Virus record (IMG/VR): IMGVR_UViG_3300006793_005564
Span: 1 to 40,519 of that record
DNA: 40,519 bases
DNA from: a virus
Strand: one strand, 5' to 3'
Within the stretch, counting starts at the first letter, position 1; each line of letters starts with the position of its first letter. The notes under the pieces were generated by a model, which saw nothing but the letters and a program-made list of their open reading frames with translations, was not told the origin of the DNA and ran no database searches. Shown here piece after piece: positions 7,658 to 16,346 of the stretch. The position numbers and the translations under genes were made by a program.

Positions 7658-8419
7658 ATGCCAGAGAATCAAATAGGATATAACAGCAGAGAAGATCTCG
7701 TAAGAGAGATGCAACTTAGGTTAGCAGACGACATTGTTGATGTAGAGCTCGACAGAGATCACTACGATGTAGCAATAGATTCTGCTATGAAAAAGTATAG
7801 ACAACTAAGTGCAGGGGCGGTTGAAGAAAGTGTTATCTTTATTCAAACGCAAATAGGTGTAACAGAATACACATTACCAGATGAAGTCATGGAAGTTAGA
7901 AGACTTTACCGTAGAGGTGTTGGTAGTAATTCGGGCACTGGTTCAAACTTTGATCCGTTTGATGTTGCATTCAACAATATGTATCTTTTAAATGCAGGCC
8001 AGATAGGTGGCTTAGCAACGTTTGATGCATTCTCACAATACAAAGAAACAATAGGTAGAATATTCGGAAGTGAATACAATTTCCTCTGGAATAGAAATAC
8101 CAAGCAACTTAAGATATTAAGAAATGTTTCTACTGACGAAGAAGTAGCAGTTGGAGTTTATAACTTTATACCAGAAAGTTTATTACTAGGTGATATCTAT
8201 GCAGGTAAATGGTTAGGTGACTTTGCATTAGCTCAGTCTAAACTTATACTTGGTGAAGCAAGAAGTAAGTATATGGGCGGTATCCCAGGAGCAGGTGGAA
8301 ACATTGTTCTTAATGGAGAAGCAATGAAACAAGAAGCCCAAGCAGATATGGAAATGCTTATACAGTCAGTACACAATATGGAAGAAGGTAACTTGCCGTT
8401 AGGATTCGTAATAGGCTAG
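7658..8419 (+). CDS. gp13: Neck protein gp13-like
   Basis: gp13 with gp14 makes the neck that seals the packaged head and receives the tail. The 253-aa protein has the pattern I recall for marine T4-like gp13: an N-terminal helical part (REDLVREMQLRLADDIVDVEL), then YTLPDEVMEVRRLYRRG, a variable centre, and a C-terminal core AGKWLGDFALAQSKLILGEA with MGGIPGAGGNIVLNGEAMKQEA. It belongs with gp14 and gp15, which here lie on the opposite strand 3 kb away. No ribosome-binding site fits between the late octamer and the ATG. Confidence 0.75.
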   Translation: MPENQIGYNSREDLVREMQLRLADDIVDVELDRDHYDVAIDSAMKKYRQLSAGAVEESVIFIQTQIGVTEYTLPDEVMEVRRLYRRGVGSNSGTGSNFDPFDVAFNNMYLLNAGQIGGLATFDAFSQYKETIGRIFGSEYNFLWNRNTKQLKILRNVSTDEEVAVGVYNFIPESLLLGDIYAGKWLGDFALAQSKLILGEARSKYMGGIPGAGGNIVLNGEAMKQEAQADMEMLIQSVHNMEEGNLPLGFVIG

Positions 8420-8453
8420 GTTCTTTTTTCTATTGAATTTACTTACATCTGAT

Positions 8454-8461
8454 GATAAGTA
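8454..8461 (+). promoter_or_regulatory. Possible late promoter variant before dNMP kinase
   Basis: GATAAGTA differs by one base from the main octamer and lies 23 bases upstream of the ATG at 8485, with AGG just before the start. The same variant precedes the gene starting at 34949. A chance match is possible. Confidence 0.35.
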
Positions 8462-8484
8462 TTTTTCGCACATACAGGTAATTT

Positions 8485-9156
8485 ATGAATATTATTGGAC
8501 TAGTAGGGTTTATAGGATCAGGTAAAGACACAGTAGCAAACATGTTTGTTGACAATCATGGCTGTGTACAGGACAGTTTTGCCGCTCCCCTCAAAGACTT
8601 ATGCTCAACTATATTTGGTTGGGAAAGACATTTACTCCAAGGTGATACTATTGAAAGCAGAGACTTTAGAGAGACCCCAGACCTCTATTGGACTAAAAAA
8701 CTTAATATTGATAACTTTACTCCTAGATTAGCACTACAACTAATGGGAACAGAAGTACTTAGAAATCACTCTCATGAAGATATTTGGCTAAACAGTTTAG
8801 AATATAGATTGAGAATAAGGCATCAAACAGATCCTTGTGTTGTTATAAGTGATGCTAGATTTCAAAACGAATTATCATTAATAAAATCTATGAATGGCTT
8901 TGTTATTTGGGTACAACGTGGAGAACTACCCAGTTGGTATGATGTTGCAAAAACATCTCAAACAAATGCTGTTAATAGAAAAATAATGCAAACACGTTAT
9001 AACGAAGTTCATGAAAGTGAATGGAATTGGGTAGGCCATCCCGTAGATTATATTATTAAAAATAATGGCACGTTAGACGAGTTAATACAGCAAGTTGCTG
9101 AAATAAGAGCAGACATAGACGTCAAAAACCCGCCTACAGCACTAAAAATTGTGTGA
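8485..9156 (+). CDS. gp1: Deoxynucleoside monophosphate kinase (T4 gp1-like)
   Basis: The enzyme phosphorylates dNMPs to dNDPs, recycling nucleotides from degraded host DNA. The P-loop GFIGSGKDT (residues 8-16) with the K-D-T ending is typical of the gp1 family. It is followed by SFAAPLKDL, then RLALQLMGTEVLRNH and VVISDARFQNEL, which parallel T4 RRLMQALGTDLI and IVPDTRQDHE. The C-terminal DYIIKNNGTLDELIQQV matches the family's final strand and helix. The length, 223 aa, is close to T4 gp1 (241 aa). It sits between neck and sheath genes, unlike a replication cluster position. Confidence 0.85.
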   Translation: MNIIGLVGFIGSGKDTVANMFVDNHGCVQDSFAAPLKDLCSTIFGWERHLLQGDTIESRDFRETPDLYWTKKLNIDNFTPRLALQLMGTEVLRNHSHEDIWLNSLEYRLRIRHQTDPCVVISDARFQNELSLIKSMNGFVIWVQRGELPSWYDVAKTSQTNAVNRKIMQTRYNEVHESEWNWVGHPVDYIIKNNGTLDELIQQVAEIRADIDVKNPPTALKIV

Positions 9157-9228
9157 AGGTATATTTATCTAAAACCCCCAAAACCTTGTTACCCAATATT
9201 CTATAATACCGCATAATACCGTCTTTTG

Positions 9229-9236
9229 GATAAATA
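9229..9236 (+). promoter_or_regulatory. T4-like late promoter for the tail sheath
   Basis: GATAAATA lies 40 bases upstream of the sheath ATG. Unlike the leaderless group it leaves a leader that contains GGGAG before the ATG. Confidence 0.7.
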
Positions 9237-9276
9237 CATGTATCCATAACAAATTATATATAAATGGGAGAACAAT

Positions 9277-12093
9277 ATGGCTACATTAACCTCACCAGGA
9301 GTTAGCATTACCGTAACAGACGAAAGTTTTTACGCGGCGGCTGGCACTGGAACTGTACCTCTTATTGTTATTGCTACAGCAGAAGACAAAACCGCACCAG
9401 ACGGTTCATCAACTGCAAGTTACACAACATCAGCAACTGCTGGTAATGTGTATTTGATCAATAGCCAACGAGAGTTACTTACAAATTACGGTAACCCTAA
9501 CTTTAGAAAAAGTGGGGCAACACCTTTACACGGAGACGAACTTAACGAGTACGGCTTACAAGCGGCTTACAGTTTCTTAGGAATTGCCAACAGAGCATAC
9601 GTCCTTAGAGCTGACATCGACTTGTCAGAACTTACAGGTTCTACATCGGCTCCATCAGCGGCACCGGCAAACGGTTCATACTGGTTAGACACAAGTGCAA
9701 CAACTTGGGGTCTCAAAGAATGGAGCGGAACTGGTTGGGATATTAAACCAACATTATCACCATCTAAAGACCAAGTTACTACAGGAGCCTCACCGGCACC
9801 TAAAGCATCTATTGGTGTAGACGGTAACTATGCAGTTGTTTACTTTCAAGACACTGGCGCAACAATGTCAGATATCAAACTATTTGAAAAGATTTCAGGT
9901 GCATGGTATCAGATTGGTACTACAGGTTGGGACTCAGCATCAAGCGGTGACTTCCAAATCGCTAGACACACTAACGTTCCTTCAACAAGAAGCGGTGGTG
10001 GTGCATTAGCGGCAGGCGATCTATACTTACAAACTAACACATTGAACAATGGTTCAGTAGTTGGTTTAAAACTTTACAACTCTACTACATCAGCATGGAC
10101 TAATCAGTTAGCATCATACAGACAAACATCTGCAGAAGCATACGCTGATTACGGTACTGCAAGTTTAGGTGATCTTTGGTTTAAATATTCATCAGAAGAT
10201 GCAACTGTTAAACTAAAAAGACATAACGGTGCAAGTACATTAAGTATTTCAAGTTCAGCGGCTATAGCCGATGACGTTATTGTTACAACTGGTCATACTA
10301 GTGGTACTACTGCAATCAAACTTGACATCAATGACAGATTTGCTGTTAACGGTGCAAGTGGATATGTTAATGTAACATTCCATAACTTTGATAGTGATTC
10401 AAACGGCAAACTAAGTGTTGATGACATGGTTCAAGCAATTAACTCAGCATTGAGTTCAGCAAACCAAGTTAATACACAGGCAGGATCAATTACATGTTCA
10501 AATGTTTCCGGTAAGATCTCACTAGTTAATAGTGCTGGTACAGACATTAATATTGTTGCTGGAGATGTTTCAGGCTTTAACGCCGCAGACCTAAATCTAC
10601 TAGAGAAAAATAGTAACTGGGAAGATTTAACATTCATATCTTCATCTTCTGCTCCAACAGGAACATTAGCAGATGGTACTTTATGGTACGATAACTTACT
10701 TGACAATACTAATATTGACTTTGTCTTTAAAGGTGCAGACAGTAAGTGGAATTCATATCCATTCGACGTAAACATTGCGGCATCAGAGCCAACAGTACAA
10801 AGTGACAAAGGTTCACTTGTAACTGGTGACTTATGGGTTAGTAGTGCAGACTTAGAAAACTATCCTAAGATTTACAAGTACAATTCAGCATTAGCGGCAG
10901 GTAGCAGATGGGTATTAATTGATAATACAGATCAAATATCAGCAGATGGAATTATATTTGCAGACATGAGAAGTGCTATTACACAAGGCGCCGGCGTTGC
11001 TATGGACAGTGATTGTCCTAATCCTTCAATATATCCTTTGGGAATATTAGGTTGGAACAAACGTTTGTCAGGTGGTAATATTAAGAAGTATTCAACAACT
11101 AACGCAAGATGGGAAGACTACAGCGGCAACTTTGCCAGTGGTGCTCCTAAATTGCTTAGAAAAGCACAAAGAGGTGCAGTTGTTACAGCATTACAATCAG
11201 CATTAGCAAGTAACCAGGATATCAGAAATGAAACTAATAGATATAATCTAATAGCAACTCCAGGTTATGCAGAAACGTTAGATGAAATGATTACACTAAA
11301 CACTGATCGTAAAGAAACAGCATTTGTTATTGCAGACGCTCCTTTAGGATTAGCAAGTGATTCTACTTCAACTCAAGCATGGGCAACTAACACAGCAGTT
11401 GCTACAGCAAACGGCGAAGATGGATTAGTAAGTGGATCAGCATACGCGGCTGTTTACTACCCACATGGTATGTCAACAAACTTAGACGGAACCAACATTG
11501 TTGTTCCTTCAAGTTCAATTGCATTGAGAACACTGGCCTATAACGACCAGGTTGCTTTCCCTTGGTTTGCTCCAGCAGGTTTCCAAAGAGGTATCGTTAG
11601 TAATGCTACTTCAACTGGTTACTTAGATAGAGCAACAGGTGAATTTAAAGCAGTTGCATTGAATGAAGGTCAAAGAGACAGTCTATACAGCAACAAAGTT
11701 AACCCAATTGCTAACTTCCCAGGAAGAGGCATTAACGTATTTGGACAAAAGACTTTAAGTCCTACATCAAGTGCGTTAGACAGAGTTAACGTTGCACGTT
11801 TAGTTGTTTACATAAGAGAAAGACTTGATGATTTAGTTAAGCCATTCTTGTTTGAACCAAACGATGCTTCTACAAGAGCAGACGCTAAAGCAATCGTAGA
11901 TAGATTCTTAGCAAACCTTGTTACTCAAAAAGGTTTATTTGACTTTGTTACAGTTTGTGACACAACAAATAACACCGCAGAAAGGATTGACAGAAACGAA
12001 TTGCACATTGATATTGCTATACAGCCTATCAAAGCAATCGAGTTTATTTACATTCCGATCAGAGTACAAAACACTCTTGGTTCGACTGCATAA
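9277..12093 (+). CDS. gp18: Tail sheath protein gp18-like, enlarged by internal repeats
   Basis: gp18 forms the contractile sheath. The N-terminal TSPGVSITVTDESF and the C-terminal 150 residues (VNVARLVVYIRERLDDLVKPFLFEPND, RADAKAIVDRFLANL, ending near IEFIYIPIRVQNT) are classic sheath signatures. T4 gp18 has 659 aa; this has 938. The excess lies roughly in residues 124-550, where at least six copies of a short unit occur, of the type A-P-x(n)-G-D-L-W-x-x-T...K-x-Y-N-x-W: GSYWLDT, GDLYLQTNT, GDLWFKYSS, GTLWYDNL, GDLWVSSA. These probably form domains on the sheath surface (inference). It has its own late promoter and Shine-Dalgarno and a terminator just after the stop, so it is a separate, strongly expressed unit. 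Confidence 0.92.
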   Translation: MATLTSPGVSITVTDESFYAAAGTGTVPLIVIATAEDKTAPDGSSTASYTTSATAGNVYLINSQRELLTNYGNPNFRKSGATPLHGDELNEYGLQAAYSFLGIANRAYVLRADIDLSELTGSTSAPSAAPANGSYWLDTSATTWGLKEWSGTGWDIKPTLSPSKDQVTTGASPAPKASIGVDGNYAVVYFQDTGATMSDIKLFEKISGAWYQIGTTGWDSASSGDFQIARHTNVPSTRSGGGALAAGDLYLQTNTLNNGSVVGLKLYNSTTSAWTNQLASYRQTSAEAYADYGTASLGDLWFKYSSEDATVKLKRHNGASTLSISSSAAIADDVIVTTGHTSGTTAIKLDINDRFAVNGASGYVNVTFHNFDSDSNGKLSVDDMVQAINSALSSANQVNTQAGSITCSNVSGKISLVNSAGTDINIVAGDVSGFNAADLNLLEKNSNWEDLTFISSSSAPTGTLADGTLWYDNLLDNTNIDFVFKGADSKWNSYPFDVNIAASEPTVQSDKGSLVTGDLWVSSADLENYPKIYKYNSALAAGSRWVLIDNTDQISADGIIFADMRSAITQGAGVAMDSDCPNPSIYPLGILGWNKRLSGGNIKKYSTTNARWEDYSGNFASGAPKLLRKAQRGAVVTALQSALASNQDIRNETNRYNLIATPGYAETLDEMITLNTDRKETAFVIADAPLGLASDSTSTQAWATNTAVATANGEDGLVSGSAYAAVYYPHGMSTNLDGTNIVVPSSSIALRTLAYNDQVAFPWFAPAGFQRGIVSNATSTGYLDRATGEFKAVALNEGQRDSLYSNKVNPIANFPGRGINVFGQKTLSPTSSALDRVNVARLVVYIRERLDDLVKPFLFEPNDASTRADAKAIVDRFLANLVTQKGLFDFVTVCDTTNNTAERIDRNELHIDIAIQPIKAIEFIYIPIRVQNTLGSTA

Positions 12094-12110
12094 GTTAAAC
12101 TTAACACTAA

Positions 12111-12135
12111 AAGGCGTCATTAGGCGCCTTTTTTT
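12111..12135 (+). terminator. Rho-independent terminator after the sheath gene
   Basis: The stem AAGGCG/CGCCTT with an eight-base loop is followed by seven T residues. It begins 18 bases after the sheath stop. Confidence 0.8.
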
Positions 12136-12176
12136 GTGATTATAATAACATACTTTAATATATTTGAGCCAAAAGT

Positions 12177-12184
12177 GATAAATA
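12177..12184 (+). promoter_or_regulatory. T4-like late promoter for the tail tube
   Basis: GATAAATA lies about 51 bases before the tube ATG. GTAGGAG precedes the start. It follows the sheath terminator, so tube expression is independent of sheath. Confidence 0.7.
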
Positions 12185-12235
12185 TTTGCATATAAACGAT
12201 TATCGTTATTATTTTATTAACGTAGGAGAAATACA

Positions 12236-12856
12236 ATGGCATTAGAGGCTATACCAACATTAAATAAATTCGGAGTACCAACTGGTGACAGTACTACCGG
12301 AACTGGCATATTAATGCCAAAACTAAAGTATCGATTTAGAGTAACATTCTTTGAAGGCTTTGGTGGTGCAGTTGCAGGTGATAACTTAGTTATTACTCAA
12401 AACGTACAATCAGTAGAAAGACCAAAATTAACTCACGAAGAAGTTACAATTGATTCTTACAACTCAAGAGTATATATCCAAGGTAAACATACCTGGGACC
12501 CAATTACTGTAACTGTAAGGGACGACATGACTAATGGTACTTCTAAGGCAATCGGTAGACAGTTGCAAAGACAATTTAACCATTTCCAACAAACAACACC
12601 AAGTGCTGGTTCAGATTACAAATTCCAAACAGCAATTGAAGTACTAGATGGTAGTTCAACAGAAGCAACTGAGTATTGGGTATTAGAAGGATGTTTCCTT
12701 ACTAATGTTAACTATGGTGATCAAGACTATTCTGCAACAGATCCTGTTCAGATCGTAATGACTATCAAGTATGATAACGCAACACAATATGATACAGATT
12801 CTTCACCATTAAGTCCGGCTCCAACAGCAGGTTCAGTTAGTACTAACAGAGCGTAA
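12236..12856 (+). CDS. gp19: Tail tube protein gp19-like
   Basis: gp19 hexamers stack into the inner tail tube. This 206-aa protein shows the tube-fold pattern: KLKYRFRVTFFEGF, then ITQNVQSVERPKLTHEEVTIDSYNS, GKHTWDPITVTVRDD, a helix with a Phe/Gln-rich end, and a final WVLEGCFLTNVNYGDQDY strand pair. T4 gp19 has 163 aa; the excess is mainly an N-terminal stretch and a Pro/Ser/Thr-rich tail. It directly follows gp18, the usual T4 order. A late promoter and strong Shine-Dalgarno fit a high-copy virion protein. Confidence 0.88.
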   Translation: MALEAIPTLNKFGVPTGDSTTGTGILMPKLKYRFRVTFFEGFGGAVAGDNLVITQNVQSVERPKLTHEEVTIDSYNSRVYIQGKHTWDPITVTVRDDMTNGTSKAIGRQLQRQFNHFQQTTPSAGSDYKFQTAIEVLDGSSTEATEYWVLEGCFLTNVNYGDQDYSATDPVQIVMTIKYDNATQYDTDSSPLSPAPTAGSVSTNRA

Positions 12857-12881
12857 GACTAGCCATGCTAGGAGTTAGCAG

Positions 12882-14213
12882 ATGGCTTTAGACTTTTTAG
12901 GAAAATACAGTGGCGATCAGAAATTTCTACTTAGAGATTTTAGGAATGCCGCAAGATTAACGCCCGGTGTTAATCCGCCAAGACAAAAGTTTGAGGGTTA
13001 TGTAAATTTTATACTTAACCGTGAGCTTTATGCTACTCTTTATGGCGACCAATCAACCAATGAATTTAGAACACAAATCAGTAGTTTAGTTAGAACTGCT
13101 GATTTACCTTCTGTTGTATTCCAAACTGAAACTAAAAATGCATATAACAAAAAAAGAATTGTAAACACAGGTGTTACATATAATCCTGTGAGTATGACAG
13201 TCTTTGATACTGTAGGTAATGAATGGATTACTACATTAATGAAATATTTTTCATATCATTTTATGGATCCTCGTAATAATCAAAAAACTGATGACAGAGA
13301 CATAGCCGCCGGAAATATCAGAGAAGGCGGAGTAGAAAACATTAATTCGTCATATGGTACTACCAGTAACAACAGCCAGTTTGATTCTAATGCCGCTGGT
13401 TATAACTTAAATGCTTCTGCACAATTTTTTGAACGCATTGATTATGTATTGTACCACGGAAACAAAGGTGTCCAATATAGTATTATAAATCCAATGATGT
13501 CAGAATTCAAACCAGGTAGTATAGATTATTCCTCAAGTGATGTGCAAGAATTTACAATGACATTTGATTATGAAAAATTTACAGTATATAATAAACTAAA
13601 CTTTGATTTAGCGGCTGAAGACGTAGACAGATTTGAAGAACTAGGCGCAATTACAGGCGATTTATTTGAAGGTGGTGAAGAAACCAAGCCATTAGTACTA
13701 CAAAAAGCAAACGAAAGAACACTAGGATACTTAGGATCAGAAGAAGACAGTAAAGCCAGGAGTTCACAACCAGCATATGCATCTCCAGTACCACCAGCAG
13801 ATCCAAAAACTGATCCAGACGGCTCCGCAAACGGAACTCAGGAAGACGCAACAGCCACCGGAACAGGTGATGACACAGAAACAAATAATGCACCAGATAA
13901 TGAATCACCTTCAGGAACATACTCAAACCAAATAGGAGAAGGAATCTTAGCAGGTTCATCTGCAGACAGTTCGTTATTTGGCAGTGATATTTTAGGCGAT
14001 ATAGCAGATTCGGCCTTATCTGCAGTACTTAGAGGGCAGAATGTTAAAGATGCAGTTATTAGTACAGCAGTTCATAACATATCAACAGCAATAGGTAGTG
14101 CTATTGCTGAAAACAACGCAACAGAAGAAAGTACTGAAGTTGCAGAAGCAGTTGGTGAAGATAATAAAATAGACCCTACTGCTCCTAATAATGGTGACGG
14201 AGCACCTTCATAA
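12882..14213 (+). CDS. Tail-tube-like protein, possible baseplate-tube junction protein (gp54/gp48-like)
   Basis: Residues 1-260 look like a divergent tube fold: DFRNAARLTPG..., FEGYVNFILNRELYATL, then VRTADLPSVVFQTETKNAYNKKRIVNTG and PVSMTVFDTVGNEW, the same order as in gp19 (here SVERPKL...WDPITVTVRDD). T4 gp54 and gp48 are tube-fold proteins that start tube assembly on the baseplate, so that role is proposed. A second tube paralogue is the alternative. Residues 270-443 are low-complexity Ser/Thr/Asp/Glu/Pro-rich with an Ala-rich helical patch. It follows gp19 by 25 bases with AGGAG upstream, and its stop overlaps the next start as TAATG. Confidence 0.55.
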   Translation: MALDFLGKYSGDQKFLLRDFRNAARLTPGVNPPRQKFEGYVNFILNRELYATLYGDQSTNEFRTQISSLVRTADLPSVVFQTETKNAYNKKRIVNTGVTYNPVSMTVFDTVGNEWITTLMKYFSYHFMDPRNNQKTDDRDIAAGNIREGGVENINSSYGTTSNNSQFDSNAAGYNLNASAQFFERIDYVLYHGNKGVQYSIINPMMSEFKPGSIDYSSSDVQEFTMTFDYEKFTVYNKLNFDLAAEDVDRFEELGAITGDLFEGGEETKPLVLQKANERTLGYLGSEEDSKARSSQPAYASPVPPADPKTDPDGSANGTQEDATATGTGDDTETNNAPDNESPSGTYSNQIGEGILAGSSADSSLFGSDILGDIADSALSAVLRGQNVKDAVISTAVHNISTAIGSAIAENNATEESTEVAEAVGEDNKIDPTAPNNGDGAPS

Positions 14214-14650
14214 TGCCATCTTCTAGTTTATACGAAACGTTTGGTAACGAGGTAAAATATTCAATCAGTGAAGGAACACTACATGCATATCTCGAAAATA
14301 GCACAATAGCATTTCCTCTTCCAGAAGCGGCTTCAGATATCCTTGCAGGATATGTTTCTTTTGATAAGTCAATTGATGGACAGTTACTTGATCAAGTAAT
14401 GCAAAAATTAATAGTTGCAGGATTCCAAAAACCAAAAGCAAAAACAATGGCAACTGTATTATTACAAGTTGCAGAATCAGAAGGTATCAATCCTCTAACA
14501 TATTTTGATGATCCTGATAAAGCATTAACATTAACTCAAGATAGTTATGATGCAATGAATAATATTCGACCAGCAGGCAACAGAATTAGTGTCACTACTG
14601 CAATCAATAATTCTAAAAATACCAGACTTAACAATTTAATTCAGCCATGA
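14213..14650 (+). CDS. Unknown tail-cluster protein, 145 aa
   Basis: I do not recognise the family. It is a small soluble protein, helical in the middle (LLDQVMQKLIVAGFQKPKAK and MATVLLQVAESEG), with an Asn-rich C-terminus. Its start overlaps the stop of the tube-like gene (TAATG) and its stop overlaps the gp4-like start (ATGA), so all three are translated from one message. Position suggests a tail or neck assembly factor. Nothing in the sequence gives a specific activity. Confidence 0.7.
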   Translation: MPSSSLYETFGNEVKYSISEGTLHAYLENSTIAFPLPEAASDILAGYVSFDKSIDGQLLDQVMQKLIVAGFQKPKAKTMATVLLQVAESEGINPLTYFDDPDKALTLTQDSYDAMNNIRPAGNRISVTTAINNSKNTRLNNLIQP

Positions 14651-15123
14651 ACAGTAAAAAGTTTGCAAGTGGCAAATACCTTGTGGAAAACCGTTCCAAG
14701 TATGTTGGTGACAAGCCACCAGTGTACCGAAGTAGTTGGGAGTTAGCATTTATGAGAATGTGCGACGCACATCCTAACATACATAAATGGGCAAGTGAGA
14801 ATGTTAGAATACCTTATAGAAGTCCCCTAGACGGTAAGTACCACAACTATGTTCCAGATTTTATGATACAGTACACTGATAAAAATGGTGCTCAGCATGT
14901 TGAACTTATAGAAATAAAGCCTGCTAATCAAACCACAATGGAAAATGCAACTAATAGTAGGAATCAAACGCAAGTGGCATTAAATGCCGCCAAGTGGACA
15001 GCCGCACAAGAATGGTGCAAACGCAAAGGCATACGATTTAAAGTAGTTAACGAAGATCAAATATTTCAAACTAAGAAAAAACGTAATCCAAAGAAACGTA
15101 TTACTAAAAAGAGAGTTAAGTAG
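14647..15123 (+). CDS. gp4: Head completion protein gp4-like, PD-(D/E)XK nuclease fold
   Basis: T4 gp4 (also called gp50/65) acts on filled heads before tail joining. Features typical of the family are YRSSWELAFMRMCDAHPNI, IPYRSPLDGKYHNYVPDF and LIEIKPANQT. The PDF...E-I-K motif is the PD-(D/E)XK nuclease core; the Glu of SWEL fits the extra acidic residue of this fold. The C-terminus is very basic (KKKRNPKKRITKKRVK), suiting DNA contact. The length, 158 aa, matches T4 gp4 (about 150 aa). An ATGA overlap links it to the gene upstream. Confidence 0.85.
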   Translation: MNSKKFASGKYLVENRSKYVGDKPPVYRSSWELAFMRMCDAHPNIHKWASENVRIPYRSPLDGKYHNYVPDFMIQYTDKNGAQHVELIEIKPANQTTMENATNSRNQTQVALNAAKWTAAQEWCKRKGIRFKVVNEDQIFQTKKKRNPKKRITKKRVK

Positions 15124-15128
15124 TACCG

Positions 15129-15821
15129 ATGCTTTTATGTGCCGGAGACAGTTTTGGTAGATTTAGTACTCCGTTAGGCAACAAAAAATATGCTAATGGA
15201 GTAAGTGCTGTAGAATTATTAATAGATAAATTAAACATTACAGGAACAGAAATTGCATGGCCAGGTGCAAGTGTAGATGCCACTGTAGCCAAGACAATAG
15301 ATCACATAACTAAAAATAAAGGCATAAAATTTTTAGTTTTTTATATAACAGCAAACGTTAGAATTATGTATTCTACTAGAGAAACAGATGATTATTATTT
15401 TGCGGACAGCGGATACAATGATTCAGATTTTTTTAATGACCAAGAGATTTTTAATGTCCATTCTAACGATGGTAAAGGACACACACCTGATGCTTTTAAG
15501 TATTTCTTACACCAACCTACTTATAAAAAATATTATGATCGATATGCATACATAAATTTTCTATCAAATGTGTGTAAAATGCGAGGAATAAACATTCTTT
15601 ATGTTTATACAACAAATAACGAATTAGATTCGCAACTACTACTAAACAATTCGGATCATGTTAGGTTTATAGATCTAGGTGACGTAAAGAGAATGATTAC
15701 GAGTCCAGCAGATATGAAACACAGGGGCGGCAATCATCTTTACCCTGAGGAACATAAAGCATTCTTAGAAAAAATTCTAAACCTCCACGAATCATTTATA
15801 TTAAACTCACTACAAAAATAA
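15129..15821 (+). CDS. SGNH/GDSL hydrolase-like protein
   Basis: SGNH hydrolases are esterases acting on acyl or acetyl groups of lipids, glycans or peptidoglycan. The protein begins MLLCAGDSFGRF, matching block I (G-D-S) with Ser8 as the likely nucleophile, and ends with GGNHLYPEEH, a plausible block V with a catalytic His. The Asp usual three residues before that His is not clearly present. The centre (IKFLVFYITANVRIMY, INILYVYTTNNE) has the alternating strands of the fold. No signal peptide. It sits between gp4 and gp16, so a virion-associated or glycan-modifying role is possible. Fold moderate, activity uncertain. Confidence 0.55.
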   Translation: MLLCAGDSFGRFSTPLGNKKYANGVSAVELLIDKLNITGTEIAWPGASVDATVAKTIDHITKNKGIKFLVFYITANVRIMYSTRETDDYYFADSGYNDSDFFNDQEIFNVHSNDGKGHTPDAFKYFLHQPTYKKYYDRYAYINFLSNVCKMRGINILYVYTTNNELDSQLLLNNSDHVRFIDLGDVKRMITSPADMKHRGGNHLYPEEHKAFLEKILNLHESFILNSLQK

Positions 15822-15829
15822 TATAAATA
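15822..15829 (+). promoter_or_regulatory. T4-like late promoter (exact TATAAATA) for gp16
   Basis: TATAAATA, identical to the T4 late consensus, ends five bases before the ATG at 15835, leaving no Shine-Dalgarno. Confidence 0.7.
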
Positions 15830-15834
15830 GTAGT

Positions 15835-16305
15835 ATGACCAAAAAACTAGAAGAAGAATTTAATTTACCACCTATGGACGAAGCCATTGAGGCTGAAAAA
15901 GTAGAACATGAACCCGTAAATATACAAACTGTCGAAGATGCAATAACTGTTAGTGAAAAAATTAACAATGCATTAGCAGAAGTTAGAGGCATGGAAGAAC
16001 ATGATAAAGAAATGGATAACATTGCTGTACAGGCAGTTGAAAGTTACGAACAGTTAATGAGTCTTGGTATGAACATGACAGATATGGCGGCAGGTAGTGT
16101 GTTTAACAATGCGGCAAACATGCTAAAAATTGCTCTTGAAGCCAAAGACAGCAAAGTATCTAGAAAACTAAAACAAGTTGACTTAATGTTAAAGAAAGCA
16201 AATTTAGATCAGAGGGTTAAAGCAAAGGGCGGCGATGCAGACTTCAGTGCAACGGCACTTAGTCGCAACGATTTACTTAAGATACTCGGAGAAAATGATA
16301 AATAG
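15835..16305 (+). CDS. gp16: Terminase small subunit gp16-like
   Basis: The small terminase recognises phage DNA and regulates the gp17 packaging motor. This 156-aa, almost fully helical protein has an acidic N-terminus, a central region (AVQAVESYEQLMSLGMNMT... VFNNAANMLKIALEAKDSKV) and a basic coiled segment SRKLKQVDLMLKKANLDQ, the layout I recall for gp16 of marine T4-like phages (T4 gp16 has 164 aa). Primary sequence is poorly conserved in this family, so gp17 about 2 kb downstream supports the call. Late octamer and ATG are five bases apart. Confidence 0.65.
   Translation: MTKKLEEEFNLPPMDEAIEAEKVEHEPVNIQTVEDAITVSEKINNALAEVRGMEEHDKEMDNIAVQAVESYEQLMSLGMNMTDMAAGSVFNNAANMLKIALEAKDSKVSRKLKQVDLMLKKANLDQRVKAKGGDADFSATALSRNDLLKILGENDK
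16297..16304 (+). promoter_or_regulatory. T4-like late promoter for the 114-aa protein
   Basis: GATAAATA overlaps the last codons of gp16. The ATG at 16347 lies 42 bases beyond with TAGGAG in front, so this message has a normal leader. Confidence 0.7.
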
Positions 16306-16346
16306 TTTTATAGTGGTATTTCCACGCAATCATTTAGGAGAATAAA

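Noticed and set aside
12061-12135. tRNA-like GGTTCGA sequence followed by a hairpin
   Set aside because: GGTTCGA is the end of the sheath coding sequence, and the hairpin is a terminator; no cloverleaf arms can be drawn.
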